The notes beneath the pieces are model-generated. The model was not told the origin of the DNA. It ran no database searches and saw only the letters and a list, made by a program, of their open reading frames with translations. A DNA stretch of 64,000 nucleotides from contig NC_064039.1 in assembly GCF_932526225.1 (NCBI RefSeq), positions 3,609,001-3,673,000 on the forward strand, in the 5' to 3' direction. Of the stretch, positions 1 through 11,540 are shown one piece after another. Source of the stretch: Nematostella vectensis. Its lineage: Eukaryota; Cnidaria; Anthozoa; Actiniaria; Edwardsiidae. The position numbers and the translations under genes were made by a program. The stretch's first letter is position 1. The number at the start of each line of letters is the position of its first letter.

Positions 1-2044
1 TATTTCGCCAATATTATGCGAAAGTTTGTTCTTTAGAGTTAAAGGAATAACATCGCACCTCTTTCCAAACCCCTTGAAATTCGCATACTAATAGCGTACT
101 TCTGTGCAAAGTTCGGTGTTGTCACAATATGCAGCCAATGAAAACCTTGGAAATGATGTCTGGAATTGACATTCTTTGATATTCACCAAATGCGTTTATT
201 TGGTAATTTTAGCATTGTCCCATACTGCTTATTCCAATTTTTTTTGTATGTATCTTTGCTCAATCATATCTTGAGATATGATTGAGCAAAGTTGCCATAA
301 ATCATGAAAAAAGTAGCAATTTCGCCTAAATTGGGCAATTTCACTGATTATCTATCAAAAATACTAAAGCTTATTTTGGTTTATGTAACACAAGGAACAT
401 CTATGCAAAAAATATCAAGCGAATATAAGCAAAAACTACCTTGCTCCTGTCGCCACCGTACTGACTCAAGTCTGACCACAGAACACAGCTTAGGTCAAAA
501 TTGTTGGTTTTTATAGAGGTAGAAAAACCGGAGAAAACCCTTGGAGCAAAAGGCGAGAACAACCAAAAAGGTGGGAAGGTTGTATAACGGGACGACTCAT
601 GGTGTGCGGTCGCGTTTTTCGGAAATTGTTACTTTTGTAAGTGGTATTTTTGGGAGAAGTAAGGGAGGGGGGGTCAACATTGAAGTTATTTCAGGTATCA
701 AATTATAGGCTCCGTTTTATCCTGCCCTCCCCCGTCATGTTTAAAGCTGACCCCCCCCCCCCCCCCCCCCCACCTCACATACACTCCCACCACCCACCTA
801 GGGACTGGTTTGAACTATGGAATGCCCGAGGGTTTGTTTTTGCGGCAAGCTTTCCCAGGGTCCATCAGAATATTAATCGCTGACTGATAGAAGTCGCTTT
901 GATCAATTGTTGTTGCAAGCACCTATCTATAAAAGTCATGTTCGATGGATTTTTAAAGCATATCCATCATACTTTTTCCTCGTGCTTCATCCTCTACTAA
1001 TTACTGTTAAGTAAGTTTCCTGTTGAGGCCGGCCTTGATATGATACGCCATCATGGTGCGCCAGTTCAGATGGTGTTTATTTCTTCGCTGGGGTAAATTG
1101 GTAGTAAGGTTCACTAACGGTTTTTTTTTCTCACTCAATGCGTGCGAACCAAACTAAGGTCTGTGGTTTCCCCCAAGTGGGCTTAACTAATAACATGCAT
1201 ATATTAAGCGCTAACATGATCTGAGCCACACTATTTGCCAATCCTTGTCGGTCATTATCGCTTTTTGATTAGACAAACCAAAATTCACCAAGGTTTCCAA
1301 AGATCACGATAAAAATTCGAGCGTACATCACAAGCAAAGGTGTGAACCCCTAATAAACAAATTGTTGTAAAACTCTGAATTCATCCCTTAAGGCAGGATA
1401 TGCTGATATAGCCCGACAATAACAATTATTGCCGAAATTTTGGCATAAAATAAATTAACATTTCTCAAATGAACACTCAAGGGAAAATATTCTCTTAATC
1501 TCATTTTTTTCCCAAAATGATTTTGTGGTTATTGTATTGTCTATATATTGTCTTTAAACTGGTCATAATAGGTTTTCAAATCAAATAGAAAGTTAGCTGT
1601 ATTTTCTCTTTCAAAATTAAAAATATATGATTAGATGTGCATTGTAAGGAGCGTATTTGTAGAGTCGAAGGTTTCTATGTTTTCTCTGATTGGACGATTT
1701 TGTTACCCCGACGACGAAGACAGGATCGGAGCTTTGTTCTCCTGAACGTATGCTAATTTATAAAGTACATTTGAGGGAAAAAGGGAAATTTATTCGTAGT
1801 AAAATATACAACGAGTGATTTGCATCCCATCGCCAACAGCTGGGAGTGCCTCGGAGAGTGAGAAATCGGGCGAAGAAAGCAAAACCGAGGTAGCTTTTAA
1901 ACATTGCTAGATCACATTCGTCGCCGAACAAATACATGTTATTTCAAGACTAATTCTCAAATTACCTTGAATCAAAAAGTCTAAACTAACTTGCTTGCTT
2001 TATTCATTGTAGAACCGTTCGAGGAAGAATCGAAGCCAGCAAAG
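1..2044. other. 5' flank and probable 5' UTR of tetraspanin A
   Basis: I see no convincing protein gene here. The stretch is AT-rich with a poly-C run near 750-770 and a perfect 17-bp-stem palindrome at 255-290. Just before tetraspanin A there is a plausible non-coding first exon ending with a donor after 1889 (ACCGAG then GTAGC). It would join an acceptor at 2011-2012 (TTCATTGTAG), so the initiation exon would start at 2013, 32 bases before the ATG. The upstream exon is inferred from splice-site appearance only. Confidence 0.4.
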
Positions 2045-5000
2045 ATGGCTAGTTGTGGCATGCAATGCATGAAATATCTGCTCTTCGCGTTCAACTTTGT
2101 GTTTTGGGTAAGTACTAGTCTTGTGTTTTTCCAAAAATACTACGGCTACATGACCCAATGATACACTATAACTCTTTTAATGTTAGCTTTCCTTGACCGC
2201 CTGATTAATTTTTAAAACTAGTGCAGTAAAATCATATCAGGAATCTATTCCAGCCAATTCATTAGCCACGAACATGTCACCAAAACGCCCGAAAAGGGCC
2301 CGAGAAGCTCGACCATTTGGTCCTTTGTGTTCCTTGTATTGGTAAATAAACCAAGCCCGCCATTGCGAGTTCTAATATCGAGGTCAAATAAGTGAATTTT
2401 GGGTCAAAATTTCATTGCTGCACTCTGCTATGAAAAACGCAGAATGCACCAGGAGAACGTTTAGCGTGTAGCTGTCGACTTAGTCCCCGTTCTCTTTATC
2501 TTTTTTTGTCGAGTTGTATTTCACAGAGTGCATGTCCAATCTAACAAATAACGATTGAACAAACATACACGCAAAAAATAGTAAGGATTTTATTTATTCA
2601 GTATATAGTACATGCGTATTTAGAAACGCCCTTTCATTTAAAACATTATGCTTTCCTTGCGATTGTCTGCTAACTCTTGAATTGGTTTTCCTCAAAATCG
2701 AACAGAAACTCTCCTCCCTTGGCCGCCATCGCTCTTCTCTTTTCGATATATCCGCTTTATGCTTCCGGTAAACAGCCTCTGCCTTTTACAGCAGACAAAC
2801 TATTCGAGAATCTTTGAATTTTAATAATTTCAAGCTGTTTTCGTCTTTTTATTGCGTTGCTTTGTCACAATGGTGAGGGAAGAATTACCATTTGGCGCAG
2901 TGTCCACCTGTGTTGTTCTTGCTTGGTGTCTCTCTCGCCGCTCTCATAGCTGACACACTGGAACTGGCGCCATCTTTGACCCATGAATTTACGACTTATT
3001 TTGCTTAGTTTTTCTTTTATCATGAATTAAGCGAAATTAGTACGGTATAATGCCCAAAGCTAGGGTTCCAATGGCCTAAATTACCATCTCCTGCAGAGTT
3101 AAAAGACATCTTAATAGGTGCTTGCTGCTTTGGCTTTTTCTCATTTTTCATAATATTCGCAAAGCTCAACCTGCATAAACTTAATTCGTTTTTTCACCCA
3201 CTCATAGGCCAATCAGCGTTCTCGCGTTTCTGGGAATAATCAAAACGACTGAAACGCCTTTATACCAGGTATAGCACAATCGTATCGCGGTCGCAAGCCA
3301 AGATGACTTTAATAAGAAATTCACACAATGTGGCTTCGCCTATCCGTCTATATTCGTCTATTCTACAATGTCTAAAAGCTGCTTTGTTTTGCTTAATATT
3401 AAGTTCATTTCCAAACTAAATTGACTTAAATGTACGGAGTATTCCATGTGCTTTTCTGGTTACCAACCTGTCTCTATAAATTAGTGCAGTGTGAAACGTA
3501 ATCTATCCCTAGTCGACAAGTTCGCCTGACTTATGACAGATGTTAAATTTTGATTTATTCATAAGCTTGTATGGGAAAGCACACAATTTTGCTGATAATA
3601 TACAGCAATGAAAAAAACAGACCGCTGATTGTCGTTAGGCTACAAAAGAAGTTCACATGAGGGCAAACGACTTAATTTGATTTCATGAAGAGAAATCCCT
3701 ATGGTCGTCGCGTGCATTTACCGGCTGATTGGATTATATCATGCGAAGTCTTTCCATCACGAAGATCAATATTGTACTGTCTACAAAAAAAAGATTTATA
3801 AATTCTGTGGAATTGGGACTGCTTTTTTTATTCTGATAAAGTTCTTTTAAGAACTTTTTAGGTATCGCTTTTTTTAAAAGCGATACCTTGAGCGAAGCAA
3901 CTGAATCTTGTTTATATTTGTTCTGCTCATAAAATAAAATCAGCATAATAGACAGATGACTACCGTTCCCATCTGTCTAAGCGGATGTGTTTATATATTC
4001 TTTCTCGTTCGTGTGTATCTTTGTTTAGAAACAATTCGTTTTTTGTTGCACGTTAGTGACTTAAATGGGAGATATCGTAGCAGAAGTCGCGCAAGTTGCC
4101 GCAAGACATTGCCTCATATAAACTTTTTATTTTATTTTATGAACAAAATAGCCGTGCTTTAGATGGCTTTCTCAAATGTCTTTTGCCTAAAGCTCTATAA
4201 ATAAAACAAGACTCCAAACCCCCAAAGCAAGGGAATGCTGCGTTTATCAGCCTTTTGTATGCTTTGGAATCGCCCAAAACCCTAATTTCGATAGGTATCC
4301 AGCCTTAGGTAGCAAGATAATAGTGCGTTTAGCTTACACCTCGATCTCCACACTAGGTCACGTGCTAGGTGCGCGCCTTTACCACAATAGGGGACTGGCA
4401 CTAGCAAGTCACGTGACTTTTTCGGTGTCAAACTCGCGCGCCGCTTTGGCTTTTAGCGGCAACATTTTGTTTAAAGATTTTGTTTTTTCCGTCGTTTTAT
4501 TGTGTGACGGGCGCAGTCATTTCTGTTTATTGGGCTTGAATGTGCCACTCAATTGAACTGCTTGAACTATCAGGTCTAACCGTAACATACCAAACATAGC
4601 CCCCAAGAAGAGAATGTCCTTTGTTTGTATGTACGCATAAATAGCCATCTTAGAAGTATTGAAGTTTTCCTATTCAGACGGTGGGAAATGCTGAAAATAT
4701 GACCTTAAAGACTGATATGTACCATATGTATGTTCGTAAATGTTCATTCCAAATCTTTCGACTACTTAGATCGCGGGGATCGCTGTGATGTCCGTGGGGA
4801 TCTGGACCCGAGTCAGCGCTAACGAATACGCGTCCCTGATGGGACAGAGCGGGTTCACGGCCGCCGCGAACATCATGATAGCCGCAGGCGCTCTCGTCAT
4901 GTTCATCGGCTTTGTTGGCTGCTGTGGCGCTGTCAAAGAAAACAAATGCTTTCTTCTGTTGGTAGGTGGCAGCCCTGTTGTTTGCGCGTGAACTTAGTGA

Positions 5001-8000
5001 AGATGTGAAATATGACCAAGCGGATGATGCACGTGAGAGCGCCTTGGGTTCTTTTGGTTTCTTAAATGTTTCATTGGAGGATTCTGTTTTTTTTTTGTTC
5101 TAATTGTTAATGTCAACTGACCACCGCTAATACGAAAAACATAGCGAAATGGCATCACCGCAATATGAAATTCTAGTTTTAATGGAATGTTTTCGCATGT
5201 CCAAACTATAATAAAGACTATAATAAGAAAAAAGAGCTTAAAATAACAAAATCACACTTGTACCCTATCTGTACTTTTATTTTTAGCAGGCATATCTGTG
5301 TAAAGGGAAATGTGTTTCACTATAGTAGATAATAATGAGCATAGTTTCTAGGCTCTATGTCCACCCGTGGGCATAGGTTTATGTCAAATTCGATGTAAAA
5401 AGCAGTGAAAAAATCGCTTGTACTAAAAAACATGAGTGCAGCCATTTACTAACACTAGCTTATGTGTTTACTTTTTAGTACTTTTTCCTCCTTCTGGTTA
5501 TCTTTGTCCTGGAAATTGCTTCTGGAATCCTGGCCTACACCAAACGTGACAAGGTAAGAGACCTGGCCGACACAAAGCGTGACAAGGTAAGTGACCTGGC
5601 CGACACAAAGCGTGACAAGGTAAGTGACCTGGCCGACACAAAGCGTGACAAGGTAAGTGACCTGGCCGACACAAAGCGTGACAAGGTAAGTGACCTGGCC
5701 GACACAAAGCGTGACAAGGTAAGTGACCTGGCCGACACAAAGCGTGACAAGGTAAGAGACCTGGCCGACACAAAGCGTGACAAGGTAAGTGACCTGGCCG
5801 ACACAAAGCGTGACAAGGTAAGCGACCTGGCCGACACAAAGCGTGACAAGGTAAGTGACCTGGCCGACACAAAGCGTGACAAGGTAAGTGACCTGGCCGA
5901 CACAAAGCGTGACAAGGTAAGTGACCTGGCCGACACAAAGCGTGACAAGGTAAGTGACCTGGCCGACACAAAGCGTGACAAGGTAAGTGACCTGGCCGAC
6001 ACAAAGCGTGACAAGGTAAGTGACCTGGCCGACACAAAGCGTGACAAGGTAAGTGACCTGGCCGACACAAAGCGTGACAAGGTAAGTGACCTGGCCGACA
6101 CAAAGCGTGACAAGGTAAGTGACCTGGCCGACACAAAGCGTGACAAGGTAAGTGACCTGGCCGACACAAAGCGTGACAAGGTAAGTGACCTGGCCGACAC
6201 AAAGCATGACAAGTTAAGTGACTTTGGCTACACCAATCGTGACAAGTTAAGAGAGCTGGCCTACACCAAGCGTGACAAGGAAAGCGACCTGGCCTAAACC
6301 AAGCGTGACAAGGTGAGTTACGTGGCCTATACCAAGTGTGACAAGGTAAGCGACCTGGCCTACACCAAGCGTGACAAGAAAAGCGACCTGGCCTACACCT
6401 AACGTGACAAGAAAAACGCCTGGCCTAAACCAATACCATCTTTTCCAGGCATCTTTTAGGTTATAGCTACCTCCCCCACAACACATTCAAACACGAACAA
6501 ATTTATCGATGTCGTTTTATTTTCCTTTGTACGGTGAATGTTTTTCTCATTCTTGCAGATTATCTTTGTTATTAGTCGTTACCTTTGTTATGGATTGTGT
6601 TGTAACTATTCTTTTCTGTAGGTGATTAGCTCTGTTGAGAAAGCCCTGAACCAGTCCATCAGCCTGGACTACGGACAGTCCAACAAGGAGAAGGCCACAA
6701 AAGCCGTCGACAGAGCGCAGTCCATCGTACGTATTAAATAACATAGACCAGGCCTGTTTCGAGAGGGGCGTCAGAGAGGTTCGGACCCCACCCTGCTCAT
6801 GTGACGAGATGAGTTCGACTCCATTTGACCTCTTTGTTGGTAGTCAAAAAGACGGTTAATTGTATGAGTATATTTGGATAGAAAAAGTTTATAGGTGGAT
6901 CTGGTGACCTATTACCAGAGATGCCGATTTTTAACTTAATTGATCCATGGCTAGTGAATTACAACCCTTTTCCGCTAGACATGTCGCTGTAGACCGTACA
7001 CACAGGGGCAGATCCAGGAGTTCTGAAAAGGGGGGCCGAAACAAGGGTTTCAAGAAATTGGGGACCGGATTCGTTGTTCTTCCGTGGATTTCCTTGTATT
7101 TGTAAGCCAAGTACCTGAAAATAAGTGGACCGGGGCCCGCTCGGCCTACCCTAGAACCGCCCCTGACTGGTCTGTATAAACGGCAATTGTTGATGGGGCG
7201 TGTCCAGAGAAAAACGCAGGATGGCCTTGGAACGGTACCGATGAAAACGATCGTTTAGAAGCCATTTCCGAGCCCCGGTAAATAGTTTACTGGGCCCATC
7301 CTGCAATTCCAAAAGAAACTCTATCATCTTCTTAACCACCAATAGAAAAGTATAACAGAAAAGGATTAATCGATAAAAGACGTTTTGTCTCGTCTCTTGG
7401 CACACGATCAGGGTGAGTTCGGACATTTGGGCCCCCACTGTGAACACTAGCCAGTCCCATCATCGGAAGATCGATTGTTATCAAACCCATCAAGCTTTAT
7501 CATTTATGCATTGTGTTTCATGAATTGCCTTTTTGTTATCCTTCCCCAGTTCAAGTGCTGCGGAGCTACCCAAGGGCCGAAGGACTGGGCAAACACGGCT
7601 TGGGCGAAGAGTAATACGAACCAGACCGTGCCAGAGTCTTGCTGCAAGAAAAAGGCTGCTGGTTGCAATGGCGCCCCCGCCGACTCTGATACCTACTATC
7701 AGAAGGTAAATAGGGACCCGTCCCCCCCCTCACCCCACCCCCACCGTCTACCATGCATACTCTCCTTCGCTGGAGGAAGAGAAAAGGTAACAATTTGACA
7801 CTTACCATTAGAAATAAGTAGACGCTCCTACACCCTCAACTAATTTTCCCCTCGATAAAGGAAAACGTGAGGAAGTTTCCCATCCCTCGAAAAACATCTA
7901 CTACTTGAAGTGGATTAGTACTCGCCCCCCCTCCCCACAATTTGGACATATTAGTTCAGAGCTCTTTGAATGTGTATTTATTCTCTATGTGCTCCTTCAT

Positions 8001-8215
8001 TAAGGGCTGTTCTCAAGGGCTACAAGACTTTATCAAAAGCCACATGAAAACATTGGGTGGAATTGGGCTCGGAATCGCAATCATTCAGGTAGGATACCAA
8101 CATTTCGTCGTTTGACTCTTGCTGGGCCTTGACATTTGTTGCTTTATCCTTTCAGATTCTTGGCATGATCTTCTCCTTGTGCTTGTTCCGTTCTATTAGA
8201 TACGAGAAGATCTAA
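2045..8215 (+). CDS. Tetraspanin A (seven coding exons, about 244 aa)
   Basis: Coding exons, all phase 0: 2045-2107, 4770-4961, 5479-5553, 6622-6726, 7550-7705, 8005-8088, 8156-8215 (stop TAA). The product is a four-transmembrane tetraspanin, a membrane organiser acting at the plasma membrane or in endosomes. The N-terminus MASCGMQCMKYLLF has juxtamembrane cysteines typical of palmitoylation. TM2 is followed by the family motif GCCGAVKE. The large extracellular loop has the hallmark CCG (FKCCGAT), a PESCC motif, a third cysteine (AAGCN) and a final one (KGCSQG), six cysteines in all. TM4 ends ILGMIFSLCLF with a short charged tail. Length fits the family. The exon-3 donor after 5553 is the founder of a 33-bp tandem array, so longer in-frame proteins are conceivable (see findings). 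Tetraspanin B is its nearest relative in the window. Confidence 0.93.
4322..4560. mobile_element. Degenerate copy of a short inverted-repeat element (family 1)
   Basis: This stretch in intron 1 of tetraspanin A shares blocks with 28028-28310 and 57641-57896. The shared order is a CACGTGAC segment, a TTTTAGCGGCAA segment, a run near TTTAAAGATTTT, and TGTGTGACGGGCGCAGTCAT. The terminal inverted repeats are poorly preserved here. It is probably an old copy of the same non-autonomous DNA transposon. Confidence 0.55.
5530..6411 (+). repeat. 33-bp minisatellite made of the tetraspanin A exon-3 end plus its 5' splice site
   Basis: The unit is the last 24 bases of exon 3 (from CTGGCC to CGTGACAAG) followed by about nine intronic bases beginning GTAAG. 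Counting from the authentic donor at 5554, units recur exactly every 33 bases to 6412. The donors at 5554 to 6181 (20 in a row) read AAG|GTAAGT, AAG|GTAAGA or AAG|GTAAGC. Those at 6214, 6247, 6280 and 6379 have lost the GT. Those at 6313 and 6346 keep it. Because 33 is a multiple of three and the unit has no stop in the exon frame, exon 3 stays open through the array to a TAA at 6295-6297. The encoded repeat is VSDLADTKRDK. Confidence 0.97.
7003..7165. mobile_element. Short inverted-repeat element in tetraspanin A intron 4
   Basis: The ends are imperfect inverted repeats: CAGGGGCAGATCCAGGAGTTCT at the left matches the reverse of the right end, CCTAGAACCGCCCCTG. There is no coding capacity. 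It looks like a miniature inverted-repeat transposable element (MITE) of roughly 160 bp. No clear target-site duplication was seen. Confidence 0.5.
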
Positions 8216-11200
8216 TCGGCTCGATTGAGAGCTAGCGGTTATCTCGCGGTTGTTTTCGCGGTTTTGTTGCGGTCGTGATTTGACGGGTACTGGTGCGAGG
8301 GTTCGGTCGTTTTGACGTTGGAGTTACATTATTTAAAATCGTATAGAATTTATTAATTCATCCTACGTAATTTATCTCATTCCTCATACGCTTGCACATC
8401 TTGAAGGTGTCTTAATTCATTTGTTTTACTTTTCATGGGATAAACTGTAAAAAAAGCGATCGGGAGAATATAGATATGGATTTATATAAATATTAGTTTA
8501 TGTGTTTCGTTTGGGTATTGGTAAGGTAATATAAAATATTCTTTGATTGATAATACTTTAACAGAAGAAAGTAATTGTAAGAGAGATTATAACGAAGGCA
8601 AGTATAATGCTTAGGTTAAAAATATATTAAATCCTGTAATTAGATTAAATTTATGCATTTGCTAAATGTTGGGTTGAAGGATGATCACAATGAACCTCCA
8701 CTGGCCCACCAAGTATATCCAAAGGGCTAGCGGTGGCACCCTGGACCCCTTCAAGCCCCTCCCATCCCAATAATGCGCCCCCCGCCTTTTCATTCAAAGG
8801 AACGTGGAACGTAGTATTCTATTCCATTCTACCTCCATGGGTATTCTCAACTCGGCATTTAGCTATACTCAACTCGGCTTCTGCTAGGCAAAATTTTAAT
8901 CTAGAAAATAACGTACGATACTTCTTGTCACAAATGTTTGTAAGGTAGAATTTGACCTTGATATGTTTCTGCGGCAGGAGTAGTCGTCTTTGTTTGGTTT
9001 GTAGACAGGTCCTGCTTTTACTCTAGAATCAAAATTAAACACATATTTTGTTCCTTTCGTGTTGATCGATAACATCCGGATCTTTTGGGATAGACCATTA
9101 GACTTTCAAAGGGGGAGGGGAGGCCGTTATTATGTGTTATTTGGTCTTTGGCCCGTTTTCTACCAATCTTTGCGTCTGATTTACTATTCAGAAATTTTTT
9201 TTGTTTTGCTGGGGAATTGAAAACATTTTTGGTGCCCTCCTTTCAATGATGAAGGAAGAAAACCACAAGGCAGCCTCTATCTTCTGGTATGCATCGGACC
9301 TTTTGCGTCGACAGTGGAAGATGAATAACCTGACTGAGGAAGGTATTGGCCGATATATCGTTCAAAACCAATCCCTGCGTTGTGTCGACTTTTAAAGTTT
9401 TAATCGCTCGTCTCTGTCTAGGGCTATCGAATGGTCTTTGGTTAGCCCCCCAGAAAAATACAGTGAACAATCGGGAAGTTTTGTTTAGAATTGAGAGTTT
9501 AGCATGCGACTTTTTGCGACATGTTCGCTTGAGCTTATATTGCAAATCCAATTTTTTTGGGAACAGTCGGGCCTTTTCATGTCTCACTCCCTTCTCCCTT
9601 GCACTGACAATCTTTACCCATGCCTTTCCTTTGCAAAACATCGTCACAATCTATACATCACCATCAACTTCATTATAACCATTATCAATATAAAAATATA
9701 GTAATTATCATCATCACTATCTCTTACCAACTATCACTATCTCCAACCAACAGCAATTCTATTATCATTTATTATCATTATTTTTATTGTTCCATAACTA
9801 TGAAAAACTCTTTAAATCGTGCAAATGTCACTTTAAGATGCCATGTTAAAGCAGTAGGTTCTTTCGTTTCCAGTCTACCCTCGGTGCGTTTTGTGCAAGC
9901 TGGACATAGTGTATACCTCACCCGGCTGATCAAGTGTTCGATTGCTAACATATATCACGAAGCAGCACGGTTTTCAAACACTCCGACATCTATCAATACC
10001 GCGACAACATGGTGTAGAAACGCGACAACATCTTCCGGCACCACGCAGCATCATGTAACATGGTAAAGAAACGCGACAACATCTGCCAACACCACGCAGC
10101 ATCATGTAACATGGTGTACAAACACGACAACATCTGCCAACACCACGCAGCATCATGTAACATGGTGTACAAACACGACAACATCTTCCAACACCACGCA
10201 GCAACATTTAACATGGTGCAGAAACACGACATCTTCCAACACCACGCAGAATCGATAGATTTTAATAATACCCAGCAGGAGAGGATTGAGTGAAGTCTTA
10301 CATAACTACATAACTGCTAACTGGGTTGTTTTTTTCTCTCTCCCTCCTCGGTATTAGTGTTTGTTTACCATTTTATCAGAAATTCCGGAATGAGATCCCA
10401 GTTTTACCAGAATGCGATAATGGTAATAAAAAGGTTCCTATATTACAGAATTTCCAGGTTGGCTTATATACCATTTGCTTCTGTACCCAGAAATTCTACT
10501 TTTGGGGTCCAGGGAAATAGTGGCTGATTCCTCGATGGGAGGAGTCTTTACCATTTACAAAACCGGAATTTCCGATTTAATGGTAAACAACCAGTGAGTA
10601 CTTTCGAAACAGCTTTTCTCTTAGGATTACTCAATAGCTCAGCGTTCTAGGAGTAGAAGGAAGACCACGGGTCCATGGAAATGAGAAGTTCGTGGCCTGA
10701 AATTGGACAGGAAGAATGGGCTGGGCAACAAAATCGGCTGGGAACCCCCCCTCCCTTTCAGGACCTAGTCAACTGATCACAAGCACTCCGGTTCTGTGAA
10801 TAACTTTTATGATACTTATAGTATTTATGTTATTATAGTAATTGTTATTTGTTATTTGTATAAATAATATGAAATAAAACGTGGAAATACAAACTCAAGA
10901 ATATTTGATACATCTATAAATTACTCAATTAGATGGGTTATCGTGTAACGTAAAGAGAGTTAATCATAAACCAAGACGGCATAGAACTAATTTAACAATC
11001 CAGTTAAAGTTGCAAGGCTTTGTAATCGGTTTGAGGGCAGTAGAAAAGTGTAATCTGAAAAAGTGAGTTGTATGAAAAAGATGTATGAATGTCTGCCATC
11101 TTTTGGCCATCAAACCATGTTTCCTCTCTCCGCAAGGAGTAACCTCGTATCCAGGCAAACGCTGATGGTATGGGTAGTCACGTAATTTGATATTTTAAGG

Positions 11201-11540
11201 AATCTGGCTATATTCCCTATAGAAGTACATAGTATAAATTCAACGAAATATCCGGATTAGAAAAGTTCCAAAAACAACCTGATGAATTAAGTCGAAAACA
11301 GTTCTATACTGTCTAACTACACTCAACCATCCAAGGATTTAACAATTCGCAACTGCTAGAATTGCATGATAATTAATCTTTGCGTCAACCAGCATGTCCC
11401 TCAAAAACAATTCTTGTCAAGACACAACAAGTGTTACACGAGTGTCGAATTCTTCTAGGCGTTCCTTGCCGACCTGTGAGTGGCCAAGAACTAGCTTTTC
11501 CCCAGTGGAGTGGGAACGAGCACGTGCACAGTGATAATCC
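8216..11540. other. Intergenic region between convergent tetraspanins A and B
   Basis: The two tetraspanin genes point tail to tail here, so this holds both 3' untranslated regions. No credible coding sequence was found; the open frames at 9.2-9.7 kb show no family features and overlap on both strands. The region contains a 51-bp minisatellite at about 10005-10255 and AT-rich low-complexity DNA around 9660-9800. Confidence 0.6.
10005..10255. repeat. 51-bp intergenic minisatellite, about five copies
   Basis: Units contain ACATGGTGTACAAACACGAC, AACATCTTCCAAC or AACATCTGCCAAC, and ACCACGCAGCATCATGT in fixed order. The last unit is shortened. It lies between genes and is not attached to any exon I can identify. 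Confidence 0.85.

Noticed and set aside
5455-6212. Three overlapping minus-strand open frames of 225-250 codons with repeats such as LCVGQVTYLVT
   Set aside because: They are side effects of a stop-free 33-bp unit whose length is a multiple of three. They lie antisense to tetraspanin A and lack any family feature.
5530-6411. CRISPR array
   Set aside because: Units are contiguous without unique spacers, and the genome is eukaryotic. The unit is an exon end plus splice donor.
6805-6830. tRNA-like B box (GAGTTCGACTCC)
   Set aside because: No matching A box or cloverleaf could be formed around it.
9243-9647. 134-codon minus-strand frame in the A/B intergenic region
   Set aside because: Overlapping frames exist on the other strand, composition is not protein-like, and no splice context or family motif was seen.
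10996-11054. Alternative last exon of tetraspanin B at 11054-11004
   Set aside because: It has a good acceptor and a short in-frame ending, but the exon at 11594-11541 encodes LLGMIFSCCLF, matching the TM4 end of tetraspanin A, and is much better supported.
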